The position numbers and the translations under genes were made by a program. From Terebella lapidaria (Eukaryota > Annelida > Polychaeta > Terebellida > Terebellidae), in contig OX424561.1 of the NCBI GenBank assembly GCA_949152475.1, positions 8,246,001-8,310,000 on the forward strand: a stretch of DNA of 64,000 nt. Reading direction: 5' to 3'. The notes under the pieces are model-generated. The model was not told the DNA's origin. It searched no databases and was given only the letters and a program-made list of their open reading frames with translations. This document shows, piece by piece, positions 47,531 to 58,157 of the stretch (positions within the stretch are counted from its first letter, which is position 1; the number at the start of each line of letters is the position of its first letter).

Positions 47531-48647
47531 CACCCTGCCAAATGGCATAGAGCGTTGACCGACCTAGTTCTTTTGTTTAGGGGTCAGGTCATGTTATTGT
47601 CAACGCTGTAAGGCGAACTTTTTCTGAACTGATTACGACACATGGTGAGTAAAATATTTTTTCTGTAAAATGCTGACCATATTACTTTAGAACGAGTTTT
47701 CGATGCAGTGTGTGAGATACAAATGTATAATCCTGTGCTGTCCAATTATCCATTGGAGTCTGGTTTGTTAAGAAATAGGCCCTCGCCCACGGATGTGGCC
47801 CACAATTATGTAGTGTCCAAAGATTGATCGCAATGTATTCGATACTCACGGCCCGCGTACGGCAACACTGTATGAACTGGAGGTTTTAAATACTCTAAAC
47901 TTCAATTGTGAGCAATATAAATGCACACCGTCATCTAAATAGGGCTGTATTAATTTATAATTGTAATGCTTTTGGCGTGTCAACGCTCTAAGGACATGGT
48001 CTACGCTCTAACGCTATCTGGTCGAAGTTACATTCACCTTCTCCAGGAAGTATAAACAGTCAATGGGAATGTCTTTTGGTTGTTTGATGAACAAGTAACA
48101 ATTTTCTGAAGCATTTTATGTGAAGTTTCCATGAACCCGTTTTGGATATTCCACCCAAAGACTACCCATTACTGCAAGCAAATCGAGACTGTAAACATTC
48201 ACCAGGCAGCTTTAGAGCGTACACCACGTCCTTAGAGCGTTGACACGCCACAAGCGATTCAAAAATAAATTATTAGAGCCCTATGTAAATGACGTTAGAC
48301 CTTTATATTGCTCACAATTGAAGTTTGAAGTATTTGACACCTCCAGTTCATACAGTGTTGCTGTACATGGGCCATAAGTTTTGAAAACATTGTGATCAAT
48401 GTTTGGACACTACATATTTGTGGACCAAGTCTGTGGGCGAGGGCCTATTTCTGAACAAATAAGTTTCCTATGGATAATTAGACAGCATAAAGTTGTACGT
48501 TAGCATCTCTTACCATGCATCGAACCCCCGATCTAAGGTAATATTATAGCTGCCAAAAAGTTAGCATGACAGCGTTGACAACAACATGACCTGACCCCTA
48601 AACAAAAGAACTAGGCCGGACAACGCTCTATGCCATTTGGCAGGGTG
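47531..48647. mobile_element. Palindromic non-autonomous DNA element, Chapaev-like, unit 1
   Basis: 1,117 bp with ends CACCCTGCCAAATGGCATAG and its inverted copy, flanked by a 4-bp duplication TAGA (47527-47530, 48648-48651). The arms match for about 500 bp to a centre near 48090. The word TAGAGCGTTG or its complement CAACGCTCTA recurs in both arms (for example near 47549, 47980, 48235, 48620), like subterminal transposase-binding repeats. CAC termini with 4-bp target duplications are the hallmark of the Chapaev group of CMC transposons; this assignment is inference. No ORF. Confidence 0.75.
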
Positions 48648-49029
48648 TAGATATACGTATTTGCACATCAATTTGATATGAATATCGATGGGATATTTGA
48701 AATTGGAGGGTAGGTTATTGATCACGGATATGTGCACTCGTTGCAGTTAAGAAACTGCACCATGTAATGCTTCGTGTACGCAACGTAAGTTACATTTGTT
48801 CCAGCCACATTCAACTCTATATACTAATTTATTAATGAAATCGTCAATCGCTTCTTGGCTTCACCTTCATAGATATATGCAGAATCCCAAATTTCAAATC
48901 CCAAATTTCATGTAACTTTGTTACGAAACGGCCGAGATATGAACCAAAATTGCACATGGTACTAAACCATTGAAAGCAACGGAACGTAACCGATACGCAA
49001 TCTTAATGAGAGAAAACATTGCTCTGTTC

Positions 49030-50018
49030 GCATGCGACTTAACAATAATCACACTTTTACTAAAATTACAATCAGATGGAAATGAAAGACCTAGATGTGT
49101 GTATTCTGGAACAAATTGGACAGGTTGATCACCAAGTTTGAGGTCAGCTTCATGTTTACCAGGTCTTGAACCAAAAACTACAATTTTTTTCGGAGCTTCC
49201 AGTTGTTACAGTTATGTTGCATGCCTTGTAAAGCAGCTAGTAATTCATTTCTAGATTCAGCAAAAATGACCGTATCATCAGCATATAAAATGGTAAACAG
49301 TTTCAGGTAAACCACAGTATCTTGATCTTGGACCACATCTTGGAACAAAGCACAAGCTTTTTCCGACTATTGTATGCTTTAGCCAAGTGAGATTCCAAAT
49401 CATTCAAGTACAGAGCAAAGAGAAGTGGAGAAAGATTATCACCTTGTTCCACTCCAATTTCACAGCTGAAAAAAAAGACGCAGTGGTTGTTCAGTGTAAT
49501 TGCTGATTTTGCCATGCCATAGAGTGACTTAATAACATTCAGAATCTTGCCATTGATACACTGTGATAATAATTTGTACCAAAGATGAACTCTGGGAAAC
49601 GTATCAAATGCTTTGATGTAGTCGACAGAACAGCAATATAGTTTGTTTTTGATTACTTTGCTGTACATCCAAATTAAAGCATACATGGAGAATAGATGAT
49701 CACAGGTAGAGAAGTTTTTACGGAAACCTGCATGTTCCCATCCTAAACAGTTGTACTGCCTCGCAGTAACGAGTAATTATATTACTTGACATAGAAGTGA
49801 AAATCTTAAAGGAACAATTTATCAGGCTAATTCCTCTATAATTGTGTGGGTTGGCTTTACTACCCTTGTTCTTGTATATTGGTACAATGAAACTCTCCGC
49901 CCAAGATGATGGGAGTTTCCCACAACGCAGGAAAACATTGAATAACTTAGACAACAATGGACAAACCAACTGTCGAGAAGTCTCGAGAAAATCGTTTATC
50001 AATAAATCAGGACCTGCA
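49030..50018 (-). mobile_element. LINE reverse-transcriptase fragment, unit 1
   Basis: Minus strand: LLINDFLETSRQLVCPLL, SFIVPIYKNKGSKANPHNYR, GISLINCSFKIFTSM, then (49303-49686) KNKLYCCSVDYIKAFDTFPR and GVEQGDNLSPLLFALYLNDLE, then VVFGSRPGKHEADLKLGDQP (about 49150-49200). These are RT blocks of a non-LTR element. The active-site YADD-type block falls near 49270-49300 (ILYADDTVIFAES reads there in another frame). Frames change, so it is dead. Confidence 0.8.
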
Positions 50019-50147
50019 ATCTACCAAGTTCCCCAAGGACCATACTGGTACATGTAGAACTAGTAACTTTTAACAGAATTTTACAGAACTGTAAGAAGTT
50101 TTTCAATGACAGCTAGATTCTTAAAACCCCATAGCTCGGAACCATTC

Positions 50148-50196
50148 AAAGGCTCTCGCCTTTGAGCATGCAAGTGGATATCGGCGCTTTATAAAT

Positions 50197-50228
<32 letters not shown>

Positions 50229-50232
50229 GTTA
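50148..50232 (+). repeat. Retroelement-like 3' tail with expanded AAT microsatellite, unit 2
   Basis: Same as 46440-46510 but with about four more AAT units, the largest single difference between the duplicated units. Confidence 0.45.
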
Positions 50233-50394
50233 TTACTGAAAAAGAGAAAGGTCTAATACAAGAGAATAGGTAATACCGTACTGTCAAAAAATTATAATTG
50301 TACATCCACAGCTAACTTCAGTTTACTAGCTTTAAGGATGCTTAACAGTCAGGATCGATTCCTGAATAGACGTGGAATCAATACCCAGTATTAA

Positions 50395-50605
50395 GTATTC
50401 CGAGCAAACAAAACAGGGTCCGTTATCCAATCTCATAGTCCGGGGACAGAAAGTCATATCAGGCATACGAAGTGAGAGAAAACAAAAATGACAGGGAAAC
50501 TCATGAACCCCCGTAAATGGCCATTAGGAGGTGAAATCAGGTGTTCCGGAAAGAGTGAGCATTTCCTGCCCCACTAGTGGCACCCGCCATGAATTCCCCA
50601 AAATT
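50395..50605. repeat. Dispersed repeat with GGTGTTCCGGAAA core, unit 2
   Basis: Duplicate of 46670-46880, carried by the 3.7 kb tandem duplication. Confidence 0.6.
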
Positions 50606-51251
50606 CCGAGCGAACAAAACAGAGTTTTGAATCAGCTGAATTCCGGTAGGTTTTATTTGGGCTATTGCTCTGCAGCTTAGCAATGGATTTCGCTGAAAAT
50701 TGTTGCGTAGGTTCTATACATGACTGCAACATTTGTCCAATGTCCAACATTTGTCCAATTGAAGACCCAGTCGATTATCATACAGATCCGGAAGGTTATA
50801 CTCCGCCAATTAAATGTAACTGATATAGGAAAGAGACAGCGTTTTAGGGTGCAATATCTTGACTATGGTTAGAATACTCATCATAGAACAATAACCTACT
50901 GCCTGTTTTGGGGTTTACCTTGACATTTGGTGGTAATCTGATGTTCAAAATAACATGTTATATATCATACGCATTGAAAATACACTGGGCAAAAGAAATT
51001 GAATGTCAGTCGCATTAATAATGTATATCCGTTGGCATTGTAAACTCAACCGCAAACTTTATCAATAATTCAGCGACCCTATTATTTTCTACGAGTAGTA
51101 AATAAGAAAAATCACAACATCATCTCACTCCTGAGTACAACGTTCTCGAAAGCCGAGCATTGACGGTATATCCCATACGAATAATCCGTTAATCTGTACT
51201 TAGCGCTTCACTGACCAACGGCACAAGAGATTTTCAGTGAATCGCAATAGA

Positions 51252-52367
51252 CACCCTGCCAAATGGCATAGAGCGTTGACCGACCTAGTTCTTTTGTTTA
51301 GGGGTCAGGTCATGTTATTGTCAACGCTGCAAGGCGAACTTTTTCTGAACTGATTACGACACATGGTGAGTAAAATATTTTTTCTGTAAAATGCTGACCA
51401 TATTATTTAGAACGAGTTTTCGATGCAGTGTGTGAGATACAAATGTATAATCCTGTGCTGTCCAATTATCCATTGGAGTCTGGTTTGTTAAGAAATAGGC
51501 CCTCGCCCACGGATGTGGCCCACAATTATGTAGTGTCCAAAGATTGATCGCAATGTATTCGATACTCACGGCCCGCGTACGGCAACACTGTATGAACTGG
51601 AGGTTTTAAATACTCTAAACTTCAATTGTGAGCAATATAAATGCACACCGTCATCTAAATAGGGCTGTATTAATTTATAATTGTAATGCTTTTGGCGTGT
51701 CAACGCTCTAAGGACATGGTCTACGCTCTAACGCTATCTGGTCGAAGTTACATTCACCTTCTCCAGGAAGTATAAACAGTCAATGGGAATGTCTTTTGGT
51801 TGTTTGATGAACAAGTAACAATTTTCTGAAGCATTTTATGTGAAGTTTCCATGAACCCGTTTTGGATATTCCACCCAAAGACTACCCATTACTGCAAGCA
51901 AATCGAGACTGTAAACATTCACCAGGCAGCTTTAGAGCGTACACCACGTCCTTAGAGCGTTGACACGCCACAAGCGATTCAAAAATAAATTATTAGAGCC
52001 CTATGTAAATGACGTTAGACCTTTATATTGCTCACAATTGAAGTTTGAAGTATTTGACACCTTCAGTTCATACAGTGTTGCTGTACATGGGCCATAAGTT
52101 TTGAAAACATTGTGATCAATGTTTGGACACTACATATTTGTGGACCAAGTCTGTGGGCGAGGGCCTATTTCTGAACAAATAAGTTTCCTATGGATAATTA
52201 GACAGCATAAAGTTGTACGTTAGCATCTCTTACCATGCATCGAACCCCCGATCTAAGGTAATATTATAGCTGCCAAAAAGTTAGCATGACAGCGTTGACA
52301 ACAACATGACCTGACCCCTATACAAAAGAACTAGGCCGGACAACGCTCTATGCCATTTGGCAGGGTG
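51252..52367. mobile_element. Palindromic non-autonomous DNA element, Chapaev-like, unit 2
   Basis: 1,116 bp, same ends and TAGA flanks as 47531-48647; copied by the tandem duplication, not a second insertion. Confidence 0.75.
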
Positions 52368-52749
52368 TAGATATACGTATTTGCACATCAATTTGATATG
52401 AATATCGATGGGATATTTGAAATTGGAGGGTAGGTTATTGATCACGGATATGTGCACTCGTTGCAGTTAAGAAACTGCACCATGTAATGCTTCGTGTACG
52501 CAACGTAAGTTACATTTGTTCCAGCCACATTCAACTCTATATACTAATTTATTATTGAAATCGTCAATCGCTTCTTGGCTTCACCTTCATAGATATATGC
52601 AGAATCCCAAATTTCAAATCCCAAATTTCATGTAACTTTGTTACGAAACGGCCGAGATATGAACCAAAATTGCACATGGTACTAAACCATTGAAAGCACC
52701 GGAACGTAACCGATACGCAATCTTAATGAGAGAAAACATTGCTCTGTTC

Positions 52750-53738
52750 GCATGCGACTTAACAATAATCACACTTTTACTAAAATTACAATCAGATGGA
52801 AATGAAAGACCTAGATGTGTGTATTCTGGAACAAATTGGACAGGTTGATCACCAAGTTTGAGGTCAGCTTCATGTTTACCAGGTCTTGAACCAAAAACTA
52901 CAATTTTTTTCGGAGCTTCCAGTTGTTACAGTTATGTTGCATGCCTTGTAAAGCAGCTTGTAATTCGTTTCTAGATTCAGCAAAAATGACCGTATCATCA
53001 GCATATAAAATGGTAAACAGTTTCAGGTAAACCACAGTATCTTGATCTTGGACCACATCTTGGAACAAAGCACAAGCTTTTTCCGACTATTGTATGCTTT
53101 AGCCAAGTGAGATTCCAAATCATTCAAGTACAGAGCAAGGAGAAGTGGAGAAAGATTATCACCTTGTTCCACTCCAATTTCACAGCTGAAAAAAAAGACG
53201 CAGTGGTTGTTCAGTGTAATTGCTGATTTTGCCATGCCATAGAGTGACTTAATAACATTCAGAATCTTGCCATTGATACACTGTGATAATAATTTGTACC
53301 AAAGATGAACTCTGGGAAACGTATCAAATGCTTTGATGTAGTCGACAGAACAGCAATATAGTTTGTTTTTGATTACTTTGCTGTACATCCAAATTAAAGC
53401 ATACATGGAGAATAGATGATCACAGGTAGAGAAGTTTTTACGGAAACCTGCCTGTTCCCATCCTAAACAGTTGTACTGCCTCACAGTAACGAGTAATTAT
53501 ATTACTTAACAGAGAAGTGAAAATCTTAAAGGAACAATTTATCAGGCTAATTCCTCTATAATTGTGTGGGTTGGCTTTACTACCCTTGTTCTTGTATATT
53601 GGTACAATGAAACTCTCCGCCCAAGATGACGGGAGTTTCCCACAACGCAGGAAAACATTGAATAACTTAGACAACAATGGACAAACCAACTGTCGAGAAG
53701 TCTCGAGAAAATCGTTTATTAATAAATCAGGACCTGCC
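52750..53738 (-). mobile_element. LINE reverse-transcriptase fragment, unit 2
   Basis: Second copy of 49030-50018. Here the frame 53023-53484 stays open further and includes WEQAGFRKNFSTCDHLFSMY before YCCSVDYIKAFDTF and GVEQGDNLSPLLLALYLNDL. Still truncated at 53738 and lacking endonuclease, so not active. Confidence 0.8.
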
Positions 53739-53888
53739 GTTTTACCAGTTCCGAGATGTTTTTCTATTTATGAATTTACTTTTGTGAATCACGTGACTGC
53801 GAGCCTCGCGATAGAGAAGAGCAGCTTCTGGCAAGGTGTGGTCGTTCTTTCATGGTAACAGCCACGAAATTTCAGCCCGCAAATCTAT

Positions 53889-54405
53889 ATGGGTCATTTT
53901 CCATGTTCTGGCGTACCACCGTCGGGCACGCCAATGACGCCAAAGGCGACGGTGAATTCTCTGGCGTATTCTGATTATACTGTCGCTATCGGCTTCATTG
54001 GCGTGTGCAACAGCAGTATGCAAGAGAATTTACCATCGCTATCGGCGTCATTGGCGTGTGCACCAGTAGTACGCCAGAGAATTTACCATCGCTATTGGTG
54101 TCATCGGCGTGTCAGAAAATATACCGTCGCTATTGGCGTCATTGGCGTGTGCGACAGTAGTATGCCAGAGAATTTATTGTTGGTATTGGCGTCACTGGCG
54201 TGCTACAAAATATACCGTCGCTATTGGCGTCATTGACGTTAACGACAGTAAAATGCCAGATAATTTTACCGTCAATATTGACGTCATTGGCGTGATCCAC
54301 AGTAGTACGCCAGAAAATTTACCGTCGGTATTTTCGTCATTGTCGTGTCCCATAGTATTAGAGCTCAAAATTTACCGTCGCTAATGGCGTCATTTCCATT
54401 CGACC
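53889..54405 (+). repeat. ~60-bp minisatellite with one inverted unit at its start
   Basis: Seven to eight degenerate units built on ACCGTCGCTATTGGCGTCAT, TGGCGTGTG, CAGTAGTA and GCCAGAGAATTT. The first unit (about 53915-53960) reads CACGCCAATGACGCC and GACGGTGAATTC, the reverse complement of the others. Frames spanning it (53889-54236, 54109-54384) are periodic artefacts. Confidence 0.8.
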
Positions 54406-54465
54406 TGATATGGAAATTGGGGAAAATTTCGCATAAGTTACCATGAAGAGGTAACCCAGTTTGTT

Positions 54466-54712
54466 GTATAAAAAAGTAAATTGCAAATTAAAAAAGGCAA
54501 ATTGTTAATTCTGAAAAAGTAAATTCATAAATAGAAAAAAGTAAACTGCAAATCAAAAGAGGCAAATTGTTAATTCTGAAAAAGTGAATTCATAAATACA
54601 AAATAGTAAATTGCAAATTAAAAAAAGGCAAATTGGTAATTCCAGAAAAGTAAATTCATAATAGAAAAACTAAATTCGAAATAATTTATTTTGTGCAAAT
54701 TGCTAAATAAAA
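54466..54712 (-). repeat. Inverted copy of the ~105-bp AT-rich array
   Basis: AAAGTAAATTGCAAATTAAA, GGCAAATTGTTAATTCTG, AAAAAGTAAATTCATAAATA and TTTTGTGCAAATTGCTAAAT are reverse complements of the units at 44765-45515. About two and a half units. Confidence 0.8.
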
Positions 54713-54749
54713 AATTAGCCCAAGGGCTAAAATAGGTTACCGGAAAATA

Positions 54750-56640
54750 TATTAATAGCTATTTTGTTCCATGGCCTTGAAAATAAGGTCACTGGTCAAA
54801 TTCAAAGTCACGAGAGTATTCCACATACCAGTATATAATTTCCTATAAGCTCACAATTGATTACTAGCTGTAAATTCAATAATAAGAGAGATATTAGTCA
54901 CTATGACCTATGACCTTGAAAATGAAATCAAAAGTCAAATTAAAGGTCATCAGAATATTCACCATATATCATTTGCTGTAGGTTCAAAATTGAATCCTAA
55001 CTAGCAAAGTTGATGATAAACAAGATATTAGCCATTTTGTCCTGTGAGACCTTGAAAATAAGGTCGAAGGTCAAATTCAAGGTCACAAGAATATTCGGCA
55101 TATGTCATTCCCTATATGTGTAAAATTGATTTCTAACCTGTAAAGTCGATAATAGGCGAGAAATTATCCATTTTGAGCCTGACCTTGAAAATGAGGTCAA
55201 AGGTCAAATTCAAGGTCATCAAAATATTTGGCATACATCATTTCCTATATGTCCACGATTTAGTCCCAAGCTGTAAAGTGGATAATAAGCGAGATATTAG
55301 CCATTTTGTTCTTTGACCTTGAGAACGAGGTCAAAAGTCAAATTCAAGGTAATCAGAATATTCGGACTACCGGTATATCATTTCCTATAATGTGCACAAT
55401 TGATTCCTAAGGTGTAAAGTCGATATTAAGCGAGTTATTAGCGATTTCGTGCTCTTACCTTGAAAATAAGGTCAAAGGTCAAATTCAAGATCATGAGAAT
55501 ATTCAGGATATACCATTTCCTATATGTTCACAATTGATTCCTGAGCTGTAAAGTCGATAATCAGCAAGCTATTAGCCATTTTGTGCTCTGACCTTGAAAA
55601 TTAGGTCAAAAGGTCAAATTCAAGGTCACGAGAATATTCATCACATATCACTTCCTATATGTCCACAATTGATTACTAAGCTGTAAAGTCGATATTAGGT
55701 GAGATATCAGCCATTTTTGTACTTTTACCTTGAAAATCAGGTCAAAAGGTCAAATTCAAGGTCATCAAAATATTCGGACTATATCATTTCCTATATGTGC
55801 ACAATTGATTCCTAAGCTGTAAAGTCGAAAATAAGCGAGATATTAGCCATTTTGTCCTGTGACCTTGAAAGTGATGTCAAAGATCAAATTCAAGGTCATC
55901 AAAATAATCCGACTATATCATTCCCTATATGTGCACAATTGATTCCTAAGCTATAAAGTCGATAATAAGCGAGATATTAGCGACTTTGTGCTCTGACCTT
56001 GAAAATAAGGTGAAAGGTCAAATTCAAGATCATGAGAATATTCAGTATATACCATGTCCTATATGTTCACAATTGATTCCTGAGCTGTAAAGTCGATAAT
56101 AAGTGAGATATCAGCCATTTTGTGCTCTTGACCTTGAAAATAAGATCAGAGGTCAAAGTCAAGGTCACGAGAATATTCAGCATATATCATTTCCTATTTG
56201 TCCACAATAGATTCCTAAGCTGTAAAATCGATAATAAGTGAGATATTAGCCATTTTGTCCTGTGACCTTGAAAATGAGGTCAAAGGTCAAATTAAAGGTC
56301 ATGACAATAATCTGCATATATCATTTCCTATATGTTCATAATTGATTCCCAAGCTGTAAAGTCGACAACAAGCGAGATATTAACCATTCTGTCCTGTGAT
56401 TTTGAAAATGAGGTCAAAGGTCAAATCCAAGGTCATCAGAATATTCAGCATATATCATTTCCTATTTGTCCACGATCGATTTTTAAGCTGTAAAATCGAT
56501 AATATGCGAGATATAAGCCGTTTTGTGCTCTGGCCTTGAAACTGAGGTCACGAGAATATTCAGCATATATCATTTCCTATATGTCCACGATTGATTCCTG
56601 GTCTGTAATCTCAATATTCAAGGTCACGAGAATATTCAGC
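54750..56640 (+). repeat. ~136-bp satellite, about 14 units, with nuclear-receptor-type motifs
   Basis: Unit plan: TGACCTTGAAAAT, then AGGTCAAAGGTCAAATTCAA, GGTCAT, GAATATTC, CATATATCATTTCCTATATG, TCCACAATTGATTCC, AAGCTGTAAAGTCGATAATA, AGCGAGATATTAGCCATTTT. Units are 80-95% alike. Many keep AGGTCA half-sites; four keep a perfect AGGTCA-A-AGGTCA (55194-55206, 55469-55481, 56277-56289, 56411-56423). The array degenerates at 56530-56640. No coding frame. Confidence 0.9.
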
Positions 56641-57130
56641 ATATATCATATAAACTCTTTGGTCGGGCTTTGTTTCTATTCCAAAATGTTCTATTTTACG
56701 TTTGTTTTTGTCATCACCAAAATCTGACTATTGGTGGTAATAGATTGATACTTACATTCATACCACTGAGTCGGTGTCACTGCTGGCGGACGTTGAATCT
56801 GTCCCCGAGGATACCATCAACTCAGTAGCCTTCTGGCTTGTGATTAGGTACTTATGTACTTGTCATATATCTATTCCATGGGGTTTGTTTCAGATTTCTA
56901 AATTATTTTCATAGGTTGTTGGGCAGTTGTATACTAATTCCATCAGGTGTACAGTAGAAACAACTACATTTAACACACTGTCTGCCCTTGATGACGCCAG
57001 TGTGTCTTTGGATAAACTCTTTGGCCGGGCTTTGTTTCTATTCCAAAATGTTCTATTTTACGTTTGTTTTTGTCATCACCAAAATCTGACTATTGGTGGT
57101 AATAGATTGATACTTACATTCCTATATGTC
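56640..57130. repeat. Direct repeat of ~110 bp flanking possible exon-like sequence
   Basis: AAACTCTTTGG(T/C)CGGGCTTTG, TTTCTATTCCAAAATGTTC, TATTTTACGTTTGTTTTTG and TCATCACCAAAATCTGACT occur at 56650-56760 and again at 57013-57120, nearly identical. Between them, the stretches 56763-56850 and 56945-57020 are less AT-rich and read open in one frame, but no protein family is recognised. Confidence 0.6.
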
Positions 57131-57199
57131 CACAATTGATTCCTAGTCTCTAATATCAATATTAAGTGAGATATTAGGCATAATGTGTCCCATTATAAA

Positions 57200-57600
57200 G
57201 CATAGGAGAATTTAACATGGGAAAGTCCCATTTGGGACCCGTCGATAAAATGAAAATGGCCGCCACACGCAGACCGGCGATTCACGGGCAACGAAACACG
57301 TCACAGAGGTATATGAGGGGAATATTTTGAAATAAAATTCTAAAAACTGCCTGAACAGTTTTTGAGGCCGCCAAAGTCAGAAATTGGTCGTTTTTCGTCG
57401 AAAATGGTCGCCAATTTGGAGGAAACGCGAAAATAAAAAAATAAAAAAATACCCCCTTTTGGAATTATTTTTAGGCATTTTTGTGCAAAATTGCAGAAAA
57501 GATTCACCCGTAAACTTTAAAGATAAAAATGTGGACGGACGACGCCGACGACGCCGACAACGGACGCAACGCCATGCCAATAGGTTATCGGACCACATGT
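57200..57600. repeat. Dispersed repeat with GACGCCGAC-rich core
   Basis: Contains ATGGCCGCCA, a GACGACGCCGACGACGCCGA run (about 57538-57557) and ACGCAACGCCATGCCAATAG, a style of interspersed repeat I have seen in molluscs and other invertebrates. The opposing frames 57377-57694 are repeat-derived. Confidence 0.45.
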
Positions 57601-57665
57601 ACGGTAACCTAAAACGGAAATTGCAAATTGAAAAACGCAAACTCTTAATTGAAAGAGGTAAACTT

Positions 57666-57685
57666 GGCGGAAATAAGCCACCGTA
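57666..57685 (-). repeat. Right inverted end of the ~13 kb block
   Basis: GGCGGAAATAAGCCACCGTA; the reverse complement matches 44735-44754 at 18 of 20 bases, preceded inward by array-like AATTGCAAATTGAAAAACGC (57610-57640). No matching flanking duplication seen. Confidence 0.5.
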
Positions 57686-57689
57686 ATGT

Positions 57690-58140
57690 GCCATAACATC
57701 ACATGATTGATTAGGAGCTATTGATTCCTGCCCTACTCCCCTGGTGTAGGAGAAAAAAATACACGATAGCGCACTCTACTATGCTACTCACCCACTGAAA
57801 GAATGTCATTCAATTAGTGGGTTCAACGCTGGATACTACTTGAAAATGATTATCTTTCGGATGCGAGATGCGAACATTGATCCCCCGTGATTCAGTACGT
57901 ATGTTATTTTATGCAATATTGGAGAGTGCTACTTGGACCAATGTTTACTATATATATAGAACGTCAAGTTTCGCCTGTATTATAAGATATCTTTAACGTT
58001 AGGCCAATATGATCAGACTAGTATAAGTGATGCTGAGAAAAGTGCTTCTGAAAAAATAGTTATCATGTGTATTCATTCAAACAATAGAAAACCTGGAAAC
58101 TGTAGGGAATAATCTCTTCTCTCGTTACACAAGCACATGC
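57690..58140. other. No gene seen
   Basis: AT-rich unique-looking DNA. Nothing recognised on either strand. Confidence 0.5.
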
Positions 58141-58157
58141 TCATAACCACACAATTG

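Larger units (their letters stand above)
46309..50018. repeat. Tandem duplication, unit 1 (3.7 kb)
   Basis: Starts AATCTACCAAGTTCCCCAAG and ends ATAAATCAGGACCTGC. The next base begins the same sequence again (unit 2, 50019-53738). I counted about 20 single-base differences plus a length change in an AAT microsatellite over 3.7 kb, roughly 99.4% identity. Both breakpoints lie within LINE sequence with only GC as shared bases at the junction, which fits a recent end-joining or replication-slippage duplication. Confidence 0.93.
50019..53738. repeat. Tandem duplication, unit 2 (3.7 kb)
   Basis: Direct second copy of 46309-50018. Ends ATAAATCAGGACCTGC, then leaves the shared sequence at CGTTTTACCAGTTCC. 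The offset grows from 3,709 to 3,720 across the unit because of the longer AAT run near 50195-50230 and small indels. Confidence 0.93.

Noticed and set aside
53889-54384. Two overlapping frames of 115 and 91 codons rich in repeated VAIGVIGV-like words
   Set aside because: They translate a 60-bp minisatellite in different frames.
57377-57694. Opposing ~100-codon frames with Arg-rich stretches
   Set aside because: They arise from a GACGCCGAC-rich dispersed repeat and are open on both strands at once.
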